Shown here one piece after another: positions 1 through 8,341 of a stretch of 64,000 nt of DNA; position 1 is the stretch's first letter; the number at the start of each line of letters is the position of its first letter. Where the stretch lies: the NCBI GenBank assembly GCA_036374835.1, contig DASUTB010000023.1, forward strand, positions 1 through 64,000. Reading direction: 5' to 3'. This DNA comes from DASUTB01 sp036374835 (GTDB lineage Bacteria; Actinomycetota; Actinomycetes; Jiangellales; Jiangellaceae). A program made the translations under genes and the position numbers. Below the pieces are notes generated by a model. The model was not told the DNA's origin. It worked only from the letters and a program-made list of their open reading frames with translations, and searched no databases.

Positions 1-2
1 CA

Positions 3-254
3 CCCGGCAGCCACTGTGCGCCGGACGCATGCCTGCACTGGGGACTGATCCAGGGTGCGTCATACCTGGATCCGTTGCGCCTGGTCACCGGGGCCGGCCC
101 GCCGCGTCTGCTCCCGCTCGGCGACGACGCACTGCGACCACCACTACCGCGTCCCGCGCCGGCGACAGGTGTTGTATCCGGCCGTGCGGAAACGGACGTC
201 ACGGCTCTGGCTGCGGTCGGCGCGCTGGCCGGCCTCAGGAGCGTTCGGCCATGA
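3..254 (+). CDS. M23-type metallopeptidase, C-terminal end (partial)
   Basis: Reading from base 3 gives an open frame to the TGA at 252-254 that begins outside the window. The visible peptide contains CLHWGLIQG followed by YLDPLRLV and PPRLLPL. This is the end of the LytM/peptidase M23 fold: the HWG-type strand is the last metal-site segment, and the YLDPL motif closes actinobacterial members encoded near xerC and rpsB. About 45 residues of low-complexity tail follow. The enzyme would be an exported cell-wall endopeptidase; its signal peptide and other metal ligands are outside the window. The call rests on a short segment and on context. Confidence 0.6.
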   Translation, partial: PGSHCAPDACLHWGLIQGASYLDPLRLVTGAGPPRLLPLGDDALRPPLPRPAPATGVVSGRAETDVTALAAVGALAGLRSVRP

Positions 255-271
255 CGGACACATGGCACGAG

Positions 272-283
272 TATGCTAGCGAC
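272..283 (+). promoter_or_regulatory. Possible leaderless promoter of the toxin-antitoxin pair
   Basis: A TATGCT hexamer (272-277) lies six bases before the ATG at 284. This is the spacing of a -10 box in a transcript that starts at the start codon, which is common in actinomycetes. No Shine-Dalgarno sequence precedes that ATG. I see no convincing -35. Confidence 0.35.
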
Positions 284-571
284 ATGCCCCAGAAGAGCTC
301 CATCGCCGTCACTACCGAAACCAGGCAACGGCTGCGGCAGCTTGCCGAGGAGCACTTCCCCGGCAAGACCCTCAACGACGTGCTGGCTCTGATCCTCGAC
401 GACTTCGAGCACCATCTTGAGGAACGGCGCCGGCGCTACCTGGCCAATGCCGGGTTGATGGCAGAGCTGCAACGCCGCCGCGACGAAGCGGACGAGAAGG
501 GCTGGCGCTCCACCGAGGACATCCTCGCCTACCTGGCCACGCGCATGAACGACGAGCAGTCCGCGGCGTGA
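284..571 (+). CDS. Ribbon-helix-helix antitoxin of a RelE/ParE-type module
   Basis: This 95-aa protein starts MPQKSSIAVTTETRQRLRQL, a strand followed by helix typical of a MetJ/Arc-like ribbon-helix-helix DNA-binding fold (about residues 5-45). A charged helical tail follows that would wrap the toxin. Its TGA stop overlaps the GTG start of the next gene (GTGA, 568-571), the usual coupling of toxin-antitoxin pairs. An upstream in-frame ATG at 251 would add 11 residues, but the -10-like TATGCT just before 284 favours the shorter form. It should repress its own promoter together with the toxin. The exact family is not recognisable from sequence alone. Confidence 0.7.
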   Translation: MPQKSSIAVTTETRQRLRQLAEEHFPGKTLNDVLALILDDFEHHLEERRRRYLANAGLMAELQRRRDEADEKGWRSTEDILAYLATRMNDEQSAA

Positions 572-813
572 TCTATACCCTCATCTGGGTGCCGGCGTTC
601 ATCGACGACCTCAAGTCGCTGCCGACCGACGCAGCGACGGCGGTAGCAAACAACGTCATGGGTTTGGTCCACGACCCACGTCCGGCAACCCGAACCGTTC
701 TGGAGCTCGACGACGATCTCTACGTGCTCCACGTCGGCGACTACGACGTCCTGTACGACATCACCGGGCTGACAATTCGGGCACTGCTCGTCACCAAGCG
801 CTCCATGGTGTGA
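568..813 (+). CDS. RelE/ParE-family toxin
   Basis: This 81-aa protein starts with GTG inside the stop of the antitoxin gene. It has the small alpha/beta size of the RelE/ParE superfamily, with the closing strand pair LYVLHVGDYDVLYDI, where the family normally has an R-[VI]-[LI]-Y-x-[IV] motif. Here the usual Arg of the GDYRV motif is Asp (GDYDV), so the active-site basic residue may be elsewhere or activity may be reduced. It could be an mRNA interferase or a gyrase poison; sequence alone does not decide. The pair interrupts the core order between the M23 peptidase gene and xerC. Confidence 0.65.
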   Translation: MIYTLIWVPAFIDDLKSLPTDAATAVANNVMGLVHDPRPATRTVLELDDDLYVLHVGDYDVLYDITGLTIRALLVTKRSMV

Positions 814-843
814 TGTCGCTACGCCTCGAGGCAACTAGGCGCT

Positions 844-883
844 ACGTAGCTTCACCAGGGTTGCATGCATGGTGAAGCTACGT
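844..883. terminator. Bidirectional terminator hairpin between toxin gene and xerC
   Basis: A perfect 14-bp inverted repeat, ACGTAGCTTCACCA (844-857) and its complement (870-883), encloses a 12-nt loop. It lies 30 bp after the toxin stop and 33 bp beyond the xerC stop on the other strand, so it can end transcription in both directions. There is no long T-run. Confidence 0.7.
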
Positions 884-915
884 GAGTCATGCCGAACGTG
901 ATCAATCGACAGGTG

Positions 916-1836
916 TCAGGCGCGGGGGTGGGCTTGCTGGTACGCCTTGCGAAGCCGGTCGACCGAGATGTGCGTGTAGATCTGGGTCGTGGCGAGGGAC
1001 GCGTGACCCAGCAGTTCCTGCACGCTGCGCAGGTCGGCGCCGCCGTCGAGCAGATGAGTGGCCGTAGAGTGCCGGACACCGTGTGGGCCGATCTCCGGTG
1101 CCCCGTCCACAGCTCGCACCTTGGCGGCCACGATGTCGCGCACCGCCCGCACACCGAGCCGGCCGCCGCGGGCGCCGACGAACAGCGCCGGGCCTGCTGT
1201 GCGGATCAGCTCGGGACGGCCGCGAACCAGCCAATGGTCGAGGGCGGCGGCGGCCGGCGCCCCGAATGGGACGCTGCGCTCTTTGCGGCCCTTTCCGAGT
1301 ACTCGGACCACGCGCCGCTCCGCGTCGACGTCGTCAACGTCGAGCCCGCACAGCTCGCTGACCCGGATGCCGGTCGCATACAGCACCTCCAGCACGGCCC
1401 AGTCGCGAATCGCGACCGCGTCACCGGTCTCGGCGGCCTGGGCCGCTGCGGCCAGCACCGCCTCGAGCTGGCCGGCCCGCAGCACGCCGGGAAGCGTCCG
1501 TCCCGTCTTGGCGACGGCCAGCGCCGCACCGACATCGGCCGGCAGGTGACCGCTGCGGGCCGCCCACGCGGTGAACACCCGCACCGCGGACGCGCGCCTG
1601 GCCAGCGTCGCCCTGGACCGCCCGCGGGACCGCTGGGCGGCGAGCCAGCTACGCAACGAGGCAAGGTCGAGGTCGGCGAACTGCGTCTTGCCCATCCGCA
1701 CCAGGTGCTCGGCCAGGCTCTCCATGTCGCCTGCATAGGCGCGCACCGTGTGCTCGGAGCGGTCGCGCTCGGCCGCGAGATGTTCGGTGAAATCATCGAT
1801 CACGGCTCGCATCGACGCAGGCAGCGAGTCGCTCAT
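916..1836 (-). CDS. xerC: Tyrosine recombinase XerC
   Basis: This 306-aa integrase acts with a partner recombinase at dif to resolve chromosome dimers. The N-terminal SAM-like core-binding domain covers about residues 8-95. The catalytic domain carries the R-K-H-R-H-Y set: R158 in ATGIRVSEL, K182, H252 and R255 in PHGVRHS, H278 in LLGH and the nucleophile Y287 in QIYTH. The start at 1836 (MSDSLPAS) fits family length; a start 45 bp upstream would only add a weak extension. It lies upstream of nothing on its strand before the toxin-antitoxin pair, and follows dprA with a 67-bp gap. XerC rather than XerD is chosen from the dprA-adjacent position. Confidence 0.92.
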   Translation of the reverse strand: MSDSLPASMRAVIDDFTEHLAAERDRSEHTVRAYAGDMESLAEHLVRMGKTQFADLDLASLRSWLAAQRSRGRSRATLARRASAVRVFTAWAARSGHLPADVGAALAVAKTGRTLPGVLRAGQLEAVLAAAAQAAETGDAVAIRDWAVLEVLYATGIRVSELCGLDVDDVDAERRVVRVLGKGRKERSVPFGAPAAAALDHWLVRGRPELIRTAGPALFVGARGGRLGVRAVRDIVAAKVRAVDGAPEIGPHGVRHSTATHLLDGGADLRSVQELLGHASLATTQIYTHISVDRLRKAYQQAHPRA

Positions 1837-1903
1837 GAGCCAACGGTGCGGTGCTGCAGTGCCAAGGTCAAGCACCGCCACGCACCATGGCTACGCGGAA
1901 CAT

Positions 1904-3085
1904 TCAGGCGCTCGGCCGCACCAGACGCCAACCCGTTGCAGTTCGGGTCACGAGCTCGGCCTCGGCGAGTGACGCCAGCGACGCCAGGCACCGTCGCGCC
2001 GTCATGCCGGTGGCCCGGCACAGCTCATCCACCGTGGTGGCTCCGCTGCCGGGAACCGCCTCGTAGATGTCGCGCTCGTCCTCGGAGAGGCGATCGAGCA
2101 CGGTATCCGGCTCACGGTCGTCCGGCGCGGCGTCGGTTCCGTAGGCGCCGACGAGATCGGCTATCTCCACGGCATTGGTGACGACCGTCGCGCCCGACTC
2201 ACGAGCGAGCTTGTGGCAGCCGGCGGACAGGGCCGACGTCACCGGGCCTGGGACGATGCCGACCGGGCGGTTCAGCTTGCCCGCCCATTCGGCCGTGCTC
2301 AGCGCACCGGAGCGGCGGGCGGCCTCCACCACGATCGTGCCGGCGGTCAGCGCTGCAATCAGCCGGTTGCGTTTGAGAAAGCCGGGGCGGGACGGCGGCA
2401 CGCCGGGCGGCCGCTCGGTCATGACCAGCCCGTCGGCGGTGATCCGCTCCAGCAGATCGGTGTGGCCGCGCGGATACGGCACATCGACGCCGCAGGCGAG
2501 CACGGCGATCGTCGGACGGCCGGTCGCGAGTGCACCCCGATGGGCGGCGCCGTCGATGCCGTACGCACCGCCCGACACGACCGTCCAGCCTGCTGCCGAC
2601 AGGTCCGCGGCCAGTTCGGAAGCCACCGACCGGCCGTACGACGTCGCCGCCCGTGCGCCCACGATGGCCACCGAGCGCCCGGTCAGCCTCGGCAACTCGC
2701 CCGGCCCGCGCACCCAGATACCGAATGGCGGCGGCACGGCGTCGCTCGCCTCGAGTGTCGCGGCCATGGTGGTGAAGCACTCCGGCCACTCCTGATCACC
2801 TGGGCAGACGAATCGGGCACCGATCCGATCGGTCTCGTCCAGGATGCGGCGGCCGTCGACGTAGCCGAGCCGCCGCTGTACCCGCCGGTCCTTGTCGATC
2901 TTGTCCGGTGCGCCGCGCCGCAAGACCGCGACCATGTCCTGCGGTCCGACGCTCTCCGTGCCACGGGCGATGCGTACCGAACCGGGCTCGACCGCCGCCG
3001 CCAGGGCCGCTCTCGCGGCACGCTCGTCGTCCGAGCACGACCCGACCGCGTCCCGCAACCTGAGTTCGGCCTGCTCAGCTGTCAC
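1904..3085 (-). CDS. dprA: DNA-processing protein DprA (Smf)
   Basis: This 393-aa protein binds single-stranded DNA and loads RecA in transformation; in non-competent actinomycetes its role is less clear. The Rossmann-like DprA/LOG domain spans about residues 135-330, with IVGARAATSYG (141-151) and SGGAYGIDGAAH (171-182). A C-terminal winged-helix domain covers about residues 345-390. The GTG start overlaps the comM stop (GTGA, 3082-3085), so the two are translationally coupled in a comM-dprA operon following yraN. Confidence 0.95.
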   Translation of the reverse strand: MTAEQAELRLRDAVGSCSDDERAARAALAAAVEPGSVRIARGTESVGPQDMVAVLRRGAPDKIDKDRRVQRRLGYVDGRRILDETDRIGARFVCPGDQEWPECFTTMAATLEASDAVPPPFGIWVRGPGELPRLTGRSVAIVGARAATSYGRSVASELAADLSAAGWTVVSGGAYGIDGAAHRGALATGRPTIAVLACGVDVPYPRGHTDLLERITADGLVMTERPPGVPPSRPGFLKRNRLIAALTAGTIVVEAARRSGALSTAEWAGKLNRPVGIVPGPVTSALSAGCHKLARESGATVVTNAVEIADLVGAYGTDAAPDDREPDTVLDRLSEDERDIYEAVPGSGATTVDELCRATGMTARRCLASLASLAEAELVTRTATGWRLVRPSA

Positions 3086-4617
3086 ATCTGCCTCCCCATC
3101 CGCAGCCCGGCCGCCTCGTTCACATCGTTGCTGGTCGGCGCGTCGTGCCCTTCGAGGTCCGCGATCGTCCAGGCGACGCGCAACACCCGGTCGGCGCCGC
3201 GCGCGGACAACGTGCCCTTCTGGACGTACCGGTGCAGTTGCTCGACCGCGGCCGCCGACGGAGCGAAACGACGTCGAATCACCGGCCCGGGCACGTCCCC
3301 GTTGACCCGCCAGGCGCTGCCGGCCAGCCGCTTTCCGGCCCGTTCGCGGGCCTCGGCGACCCGGTCCGCGATGATCTTGGTGGGCTCGGCTGCGGCCAGA
3401 TCATCCTCGAACGTGGCCAGGTTCGGCGCCTGGACGCTGAGCTGCAGGTCGATGCGGTCACGCATCGGCTCGGAGATCTTGTTCTGATACCGGCGCACCG
3501 TGTCCGGCGGGCAGACGCAGTCGCGCTCCGTGCTGCCGTGAAACCCGCACTTGCACGGATTCGCGGCAAGGACCAGCTGGAACCGCGCCGGTAGCGTCGC
3601 CGCCGCCTCGACGCGGGCGATCGCCACCTCGCCGCTCTCCAACGGCTGGCGCAGCGACTCGAGCACACCGGCGCGGAACTCCGGCGCCTCGTCGAGGAAC
3701 AGCACGCCACGGTGCGCGACCGACGCCGCGCCAGGCCGGATCACCCGCCCGCCGCCGCCCACCACGGCGGCAACGGACGCCGAGTGGTGCGGCGCGGCCA
3801 GCGGGGGCCGCGTCACGAGCGGCTGATCCGCGGCGAGTACGCCGGCCACCGAATGGATCGCCGTCACCTCGAGCGATTCGCCGGCCTCGAGGTCGGGCAA
3901 CAAGCCGGGCAGCCGGGTGGCCAGCATGGTCTTACCCGCGCCCGGCGCGCCGGTGAACAGGACGTGGTGCCGGCCGGCCGCGGCGATCTCGACGGCCCGT
4001 TTGGCCTCGATCTGCCCGGCGATCTCGTTCATGTCCACCGTCTCGCCGCCGACCGCGGTCTGGGCCGGCGGGTCGTCCGTTTCGTCGTCCGGCTCGTCCG
4101 GCACCGGTTCGCCGCGCATGAGAGCGAGCAGGTGCCCAAGCGACCGCACGCCGAGCACCGACATGTCGGGCACGAGACGGGCCTCGGCCACGTTGGCGGC
4201 GGGCACGACCACTCGCGTCAGTCCGGCCGCCGACGCGGCCAGCACGGCCGATAGGACGCCGCGCACCGGCCGAACGCGGCCGTCCAGGGCCAGCTCACCG
4301 ATGTAAACGACGTCGTCGGTCGCGACCGGCGGGACGTCCCCCTCCGCGGCCAGGATCGCCACTGCCAGACCGAGGTCGAACTGGCTGCCTCGCTTCGGCA
4401 GCCACGCCGGCGAGAGGTTGACGGTGATCCGCTGTAGCGGCCACTCCTCGTTGCTGCTGAGCACCGCGGCGCGAACTCGTTCGCGCGCTTCGTTGAGCGA
4501 CACGTCCGGCAGGCCGACCATGTAGAAGCCGGGCATACCCCCGATGTGCACCTCGATGTCGATGACCGCGCCCTTGACACCGATCAGCGTGACGCTGCGT
4601 GTGGTCGCCAGCTTCAT
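3082..4617 (-). CDS. comM: YifB/ComM-type Mg-chelatase-like AAA+ ATPase
   Basis: This 511-aa protein belongs to the ComM/YifB family, hexameric AAA+ helicases that promote branch migration in natural transformation. The N-terminal Lon-protease-like (ChlI) domain occupies about residues 1-165. Walker A is GAPGAGKT at 223-230. A Cys cluster near NPCKCGFHG and the C-terminal Mg-chelatase domain follow. The ATG at 4617 (MKLATTRSV) overlaps the yraN stop as ATGA. An in-frame extension of 69 residues upstream is Arg-rich frame read-through over yraN and was not used. Confidence 0.93.
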   Translation of the reverse strand: MKLATTRSVTLIGVKGAVIDIEVHIGGMPGFYMVGLPDVSLNEARERVRAAVLSSNEEWPLQRITVNLSPAWLPKRGSQFDLGLAVAILAAEGDVPPVATDDVVYIGELALDGRVRPVRGVLSAVLAASAAGLTRVVVPAANVAEARLVPDMSVLGVRSLGHLLALMRGEPVPDEPDDETDDPPAQTAVGGETVDMNEIAGQIEAKRAVEIAAAGRHHVLFTGAPGAGKTMLATRLPGLLPDLEAGESLEVTAIHSVAGVLAADQPLVTRPPLAAPHHSASVAAVVGGGGRVIRPGAASVAHRGVLFLDEAPEFRAGVLESLRQPLESGEVAIARVEAAATLPARFQLVLAANPCKCGFHGSTERDCVCPPDTVRRYQNKISEPMRDRIDLQLSVQAPNLATFEDDLAAAEPTKIIADRVAEARERAGKRLAGSAWRVNGDVPGPVIRRRFAPSAAAVEQLHRYVQKGTLSARGADRVLRVAWTIADLEGHDAPTSNDVNEAAGLRMGRQM

Positions 4618-4973
4618 CAGAACGCACCCCGGACGTGCTCGACCTCGCCGAGCCCGCGGCGCGAGCGGTGCACGGCGATGACGTCGAACCGCAGCGGCGT
4701 ATCGACCCGTCCGAACTCGCCCAGCCACCTTTGGCCGAGGGTGCGCAAGCGGGCGGCCTTCTCCCGAGTGACCGCATCCAGTCCCGATCCGAACCCCTGA
4801 CCGGTGCGCGTCTTCACCTCGCATATGACGACCGTCTCGCCGTCCAACGCGACGATGTCGATCTCACCGTCCGGGCAGCGCCAGTTGCGGGCCAAGATGA
4901 TGTACCCGGCCTCGGTCAAGTACTGCGCCGCCACGTGCTCTCCGTACGCGCCGACCACGTCCTTGATTCGCAT
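4617..4973 (-). CDS. YraN/UPF0102 endonuclease-like protein
   Basis: This 118-aa protein has the PD-(D/E)XK-like core of the UPF0102 family: AQYLTEAGYIILARNWRC, then DGEIDIVA and CEVKTRTG, which give the D-x(n)-E-x-K metal site. Its biological role is unknown; it usually lies between rnhB and comM, as here. The ATG at 4973 was chosen because a GGAGG lies eight bases upstream; an ATG at 4979 is too close to it. It is divergent from rnhB and heads the yraN-comM-dprA operon. Confidence 0.88.
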   Translation of the reverse strand: MRIKDVVGAYGEHVAAQYLTEAGYIILARNWRCPDGEIDIVALDGETVVICEVKTRTGQGFGSGLDAVTREKAARLRTLGQRWLGEFGRVDTPLRFDVIAVHRSRRGLGEVEHVRGAF

Positions 4974-5039
4974 CGGCATCACCTCCACGCACGAGCGTGG
5001 CGGCATGCGGCGACGCGAGGCGACGGTCCCGAGCGAGAT

Positions 5040-5048
5040 TGTGGATAA
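5040..5048 (-). promoter_or_regulatory. Perfect DnaA-box 9-mer in the yraN/rnhB divergent region
   Basis: The minus strand reads TTATCCACA, the consensus DnaA box. It lies in the 170-bp gap between divergent yraN and rnhB. The sequence match is exact; binding or regulation is inference. Confidence 0.4.
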
Positions 5049-5143
5049 CTACCCCCGGTTGCGTCGACGTGTCAGAAGTGAGGACACTCACCGAGGGTGG
5101 CAACCCATTCGTGTCCGGTTCTCGTAAGCTCGGCAAGGTGAGC

Positions 5144-5878
5144 ATGAAGCCTCGTCCCGTCATTGTGCGCCGTGACGCCGGTATGTACGGATACGAGAGG
5201 ACGCTCGCCCGGCTCGGGCTTGCACCTGTGGCCGGAACCGACGAAGCGGGCCGCGGCGCCTGCGCAGGACCGCTCGTCGTCGCGGCGGCGGTATTGCGTC
5301 CCGGCAAGTCCGGGCAGATTCCGGGGCTGGCCGACTCGAAGCTGCTGACACCGAACGCGCGGGAGCGGGTGTACGACGCCGTGGTAGCTCGCGCCGCGGC
5401 ATGGTCGGTCGTCGTCGTCCCACATACCGAAGTCGACCACCGTGGACTTCACGTGACGAACGTCGAGGCGATGCGGCGCGCCCTCGCCAAGCTCGACGTC
5501 ACACCCGGCTACGTACTGACCGACGGCTTTCCGGTGAACGGTCTCGGCGTACCCGGACTCGCGATGTGGAAGGGCGACCAGGTCGCGGCGTGTATCGCGG
5601 CCGCGTCGGTGCTCGCCAAGGTCACTCGAGACCGCATCATGAACGAGTTGCACGAGCAGTGGCCGGAGTACGACTTCGCCAATCACAAGGGCTATGTCAC
5701 GTCCGAACACCAGTCTGCGCTCGACGTGCTCGGTCCCAGCCCGGTACACCGGCGGTCCTATGCGAACGTCGAGCGGGTGGTCCGGATCCATCAGACGGGC
5801 AGAATGGCGGTTGCGGCACGGCCGGATTCCGGCGACCGCGTCCAGGCGCGAGAGAGAGGACAGGCCGATGAGTGCTGA
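5144..5878 (+). CDS. rnhB: Ribonuclease HII
   Basis: This 244-aa enzyme cleaves the RNA strand of RNA-DNA hybrids and excises misincorporated ribonucleotides. The motif GTDEAGRGACAGP (31-43) carries the D-E metal ligands. DSKLLT, the TDGF segment and KGDQVAACIAAASVLAKVTRD complete the family pattern. The start at 5144 (MKPRPVIVRR) is preceded by AAGGTGAGC; a GTG at 5138 is an alternative. The last 11 bases overlap the start of the DUF2469 gene, so the two are probably coupled. Confidence 0.95.
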   Translation: MKPRPVIVRRDAGMYGYERTLARLGLAPVAGTDEAGRGACAGPLVVAAAVLRPGKSGQIPGLADSKLLTPNARERVYDAVVARAAAWSVVVVPHTEVDHRGLHVTNVEAMRRALAKLDVTPGYVLTDGFPVNGLGVPGLAMWKGDQVAACIAAASVLAKVTRDRIMNELHEQWPEYDFANHKGYVTSEHQSALDVLGPSPVHRRSYANVERVVRIHQTGRMAVAARPDSGDRVQARERGQADEC

Positions 5879-6179
5879 AGATCTCGAGAAGTACGAGGCC
5901 GAGATGGAACTGTCGCTCTATCGCGAGTACCGCGACGTGGTCAGCCTGTTCGACTACGTCGTCGAGACCGAACGGCGCTTCTACCTCACGAACAACGTCG
6001 ACATGCAGGTACGCAGCGACGCCGGCGAGGTCTACTTCGAGGTGACGATGAGCGATGCCTGGGTGTGGGACATGTATCGCCCGGCCCGGTTCGTCAAGAA
6101 CGTCAAGGTCGTCACATTCAAAGACGTGCACGTCGAGGAGCTGTCCAAGAGCGACCTCGAGGTTCCACCCAAGGAATGA
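5868..6179 (+). CDS. DUF2469 family protein
   Basis: This 103-aa acidic protein matches the actinobacterial DUF2469 family always found beside rnhB. The recognisable core is AEDLEKYEAEMELSLYREYR, followed by ETERRFYLTN and WVWDMYRPARFV. Its function is unknown. It starts inside the end of rnhB (GGCCG then ATG) and ends facing lepB, with its TGA inside the palindromic element at 6173-6209. Confidence 0.9.
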   Translation: MSAEDLEKYEAEMELSLYREYRDVVSLFDYVVETERRFYLTNNVDMQVRSDAGEVYFEVTMSDAWVWDMYRPARFVKNVKVVTFKDVHVEELSKSDLEVPPKE

Positions 6180-6209
6180 CAGCGGCTTCGGAGCTTTGCG
6201 TGATCATTC
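6173..6209. repeat. Imperfect palindromic element between DUF2469 gene and lepB
   Basis: GGAATGACAGC on the left pairs with GCGTGATCATTC on the right, with two bulges, around an inner GCTTCGGAGC stem-loop. The right end matches the CAGAATGATCACG ends of the dispersed repeat seen elsewhere in the window. The stop codons of both convergent genes lie in its arms. It probably serves as a two-way terminator. Confidence 0.5.
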
Positions 6210-6920
6210 TGAGGGAACGTTGTCGAAGACGCCGTCGTCGTCCAGCCCGTCCCATCGCGAGAGCGGCCACGCGATCGCGAAGGCGCGACCGACGATGGCA
6301 TCGCCCGGCACCGTCCCGTTGATCCGGGAGTCGCCAGAATTGGAGCGGAAGTCGCCGAGCACGAAGTACTCGCCTTCGGGAACCTCGATGTCGAACTCGG
6401 TGAGCGAGGCATCGCCGCCTTGCCGTAGGTACGCCGTCTCGTCGACGGCGATCCCGTTCACCTCGATCTGCCCGGCGTCGTTGCAGCACATGACGGTGTC
6501 ACCGCCCACGCCGACGACCCGCTTGATCAGGTGGCCGTGCGCCTCCTCCGGCAGCACGCCGACGAAGGTGAGCGCGTCCCTGATCGCGCCACCGACGCCG
6601 TCGCTCTCGGTGGGACGGTCCGCGAGCCAGCCGTTCGGATCCTCGAAGACGACGATGTCGCCGCGTTCCACTTCGCCGAACCGGGTAGTCAGCTTGGACA
6701 CCAGCACCCGGTCACCCTCCTGGAGCGTGTCCTCCATCGACTGGGAAGGGATGAGAAACGCCTGTACGAGGAAGATCCGGACGAGCGTGGCGATGATCAA
6801 TGACAGGCCGATGACAATCACGAACTCGCGGGCGATGGCCGCGACGCCGCCGCGTTTGGCCGGCTTCCTCGACCGTCGTCCCTCGCGCGGCGGCGTGTCC
6901 TCAGCCACAAACTCTCCCAT
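6204..6920 (-). CDS. lepB: Type I signal peptidase
   Basis: This 238-aa membrane protease removes signal peptides from exported proteins. One transmembrane helix (about residues 33-55) follows a basic cytoplasmic start. The catalytic Ser is S61 in PSQSMEDTL and the general base is K133 in HLIKRVVGVGGD. The late motif GDFRSNSGDSR is intact. It lies downstream of rplS on the same strand, the common actinobacterial order. The stop codon is supplied by the palindromic element shared with the DUF2469 gene. Confidence 0.95.
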   Translation of the reverse strand: MGEFVAEDTPPREGRRSRKPAKRGGVAAIAREFVIVIGLSLIIATLVRIFLVQAFLIPSQSMEDTLQEGDRVLVSKLTTRFGEVERGDIVVFEDPNGWLADRPTESDGVGGAIRDALTFVGVLPEEAHGHLIKRVVGVGGDTVMCCNDAGQIEVNGIAVDETAYLRQGGDASLTEFDIEVPEGEYFVLGDFRSNSGDSRINGTVPGDAIVGRAFAIAWPLSRWDGLDDDGVFDNVPSE

Positions 6921-7040
6921 GTAAGTCCCCGTCTACTGGCCGCACGCACCGGGGAACCGGCCCGCGTTCACGGCCTTGACGGTATCGTGCGGCCGCCACC
7001 GGCGCGCGCCCGGGCACGCCGAAAGGCGGAGCCATGGGAG

Positions 7041-7391
7041 TCAGGCGTTCGCGCGCTTCTCGCGAATCTTGGCGGCCTTACCGCGCAGGTTGCGCAGGTA
7101 GTACAGCTTGGCGCGACGTACGTCGCCGCGCGTCGCCACCTCGATCTTGTCGATCACCGGCGAGTGGACCGGGAAGGTCCGTTCGACGCCAACGCCGAAG
7201 CTGATCTTGCGAACGGTGAACGTCTCGCGAACGCCGCTGCCCTGGCGGCGAATCACGACGCCCTGGAAGACCTGAATACGGGAGCGGTTGCCCTCGACGA
7301 CCCGGACGTGAACCCTGAGCGTGTCGCCGGCGCGGAACTCCGGAATATCGTCACGGAGGCTGGCGGCATCGACGGCGTCGAGCGTATGCAT
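7041..7391 (-). CDS. rplS: 50S ribosomal protein L19
   Basis: This 116-aa ribosomal protein sits at the 30S-50S interface. The sequence begins MHTLDAVDAASLRDDIPEFR and contains RIQVFQGVVIRRQGSG and PVHSPVIDKIEVATRGDVRR, all diagnostic of bL19. The start at 7391 gives the normal family length; upstream in-frame sequence is leader. It is separated from trmD by a 128-bp gap, so it probably has its own promoter as well as read-through. Confidence 0.97.
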   Translation of the reverse strand: MHTLDAVDAASLRDDIPEFRAGDTLRVHVRVVEGNRSRIQVFQGVVIRRQGSGVRETFTVRKISFGVGVERTFPVHSPVIDKIEVATRGDVRRAKLYYLRNLRGKAAKIREKRANA

Positions 7392-7482
7392 GATGTGTTC
7401 GCTTCCTCGCTGGTGCCACAGGTCACCCGCGGAACGATGAATCTTTCCTCGAACGTGCGCCCGGACGGCTGCGGCCACACTC

Positions 7483-7497
7483 CCCCTGTGGCAGGGG
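7483..7497. terminator. Small hairpin between trmD and rplS
   Basis: CCCCTG (7483-7488) and CAGGGG (7492-7497) form a perfect 6-bp stem with a 3-nt loop. It lies 23 bp after the trmD stop. It may be a weak terminator or part of the rplS leader. Confidence 0.3.
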
Positions 7498-7519
7498 CAG
7501 CTGCAAGCCGGGCAGCGAT

Positions 7520-8341
7520 CTAGTGTGCCACAGAGCGCCGCGCATGTACCAATCCGGTGGGCTGGACGACCCAGCCGAGATCGGCGAGCACTGCCCGGTC
7601 ATGCTCGTCCAGGTCCGCCGGATCCAGCTCGGCGATCAGGTCCGGCCGGCGCTCCGCGGTACGGTGCAGTGCTTGGTCCCGCCGCCAGCGCGCGACGTTG
7701 CCGTGGTGTCCGGACAGCAGGACGTCGGGGACGGCGCGCCCGCGCCAGCTCAGCGGCTTGGTGTAGACGGGGTACTCCAGCAGCCCGTCGGCGAATGACT
7801 CCTCCCGCAGCGACTCCGGGTTGCCCAGCACGTCCGGCAGGAGACGAACGACCGCTTCGGTGATGACGAGTGCGGCCACCTCGCCGCCGTTGAGCACGTA
7901 GTCACCGATCGACACCTCGGTGACGGGCATCCGCATCGCGGCGTCTTCGGCGACCCGTGCGTCGATGCCCTCGTACCGCCCGCACGCGAAGATGAGCCAC
8001 GGCTCGTCGGCCAGCTCGGCCGCCATCTCCTGGGTGAACGGCCGCCCGGACGGTGTGGGTATGACCAGCTGCGGCTCCGGGCCGCTCGCGTCGTTCCGAT
8101 CGCCGCCGTCCGCGCCGGACGCGACGGCGTCGAGCGCGCGCCCCCACACATCTGGCTTCATGACCATGCCGGCACCGCCACCGTACGGCGTATCGTCGAC
8201 CGTGCGGTGCCGATCGGACGTCCATGCCCTCAGGTCATGCACGCGGATGTCCAGCACACCGGCCTCGCGCGCCTTGCCGACGAGCGACAGGTTCAGCGGG
8301 TCGAAATACTCCGGGAAGATCGTGATGATGTCCATCCTCAC
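7520..8341 (-). CDS. trmD: tRNA (guanine-N1)-methyltransferase TrmD
   Basis: This 273-aa SPOUT enzyme methylates G37 of tRNAs with AdoMet and prevents frameshifting. The opening (V/M)RMDIITIFPEYF matches the family. The trefoil-knot AdoMet site is seen as FACGRYEGIDARV and EVSIGDYVLNGGE. The GTG at 8341 forms GTGA with the rimM stop; the ATG at 8335 is an alternative two codons in. It is the fourth gene of the rpsP-KH-rimM-trmD operon. Confidence 0.96.
   Translation of the reverse strand: MRMDIITIFPEYFDPLNLSLVGKAREAGVLDIRVHDLRAWTSDRHRTVDDTPYGGGAGMVMKPDVWGRALDAVASGADGGDRNDASGPEPQLVIPTPSGRPFTQEMAAELADEPWLIFACGRYEGIDARVAEDAAMRMPVTEVSIGDYVLNGGEVAALVITEAVVRLLPDVLGNPESLREESFADGLLEYPVYTKPLSWRGRAVPDVLLSGHHGNVARWRRDQALHRTAERRPDLIAELDPADLDEHDRAVLADLGWVVQPTGLVHARRSVAH

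Noticed and set aside
29..283. N-terminal extension of the antitoxin frame from an ATG at 29
   Set aside because: The added 85 residues are Arg/Thr-rich and overlap a better frame that encodes the M23 peptidase end.
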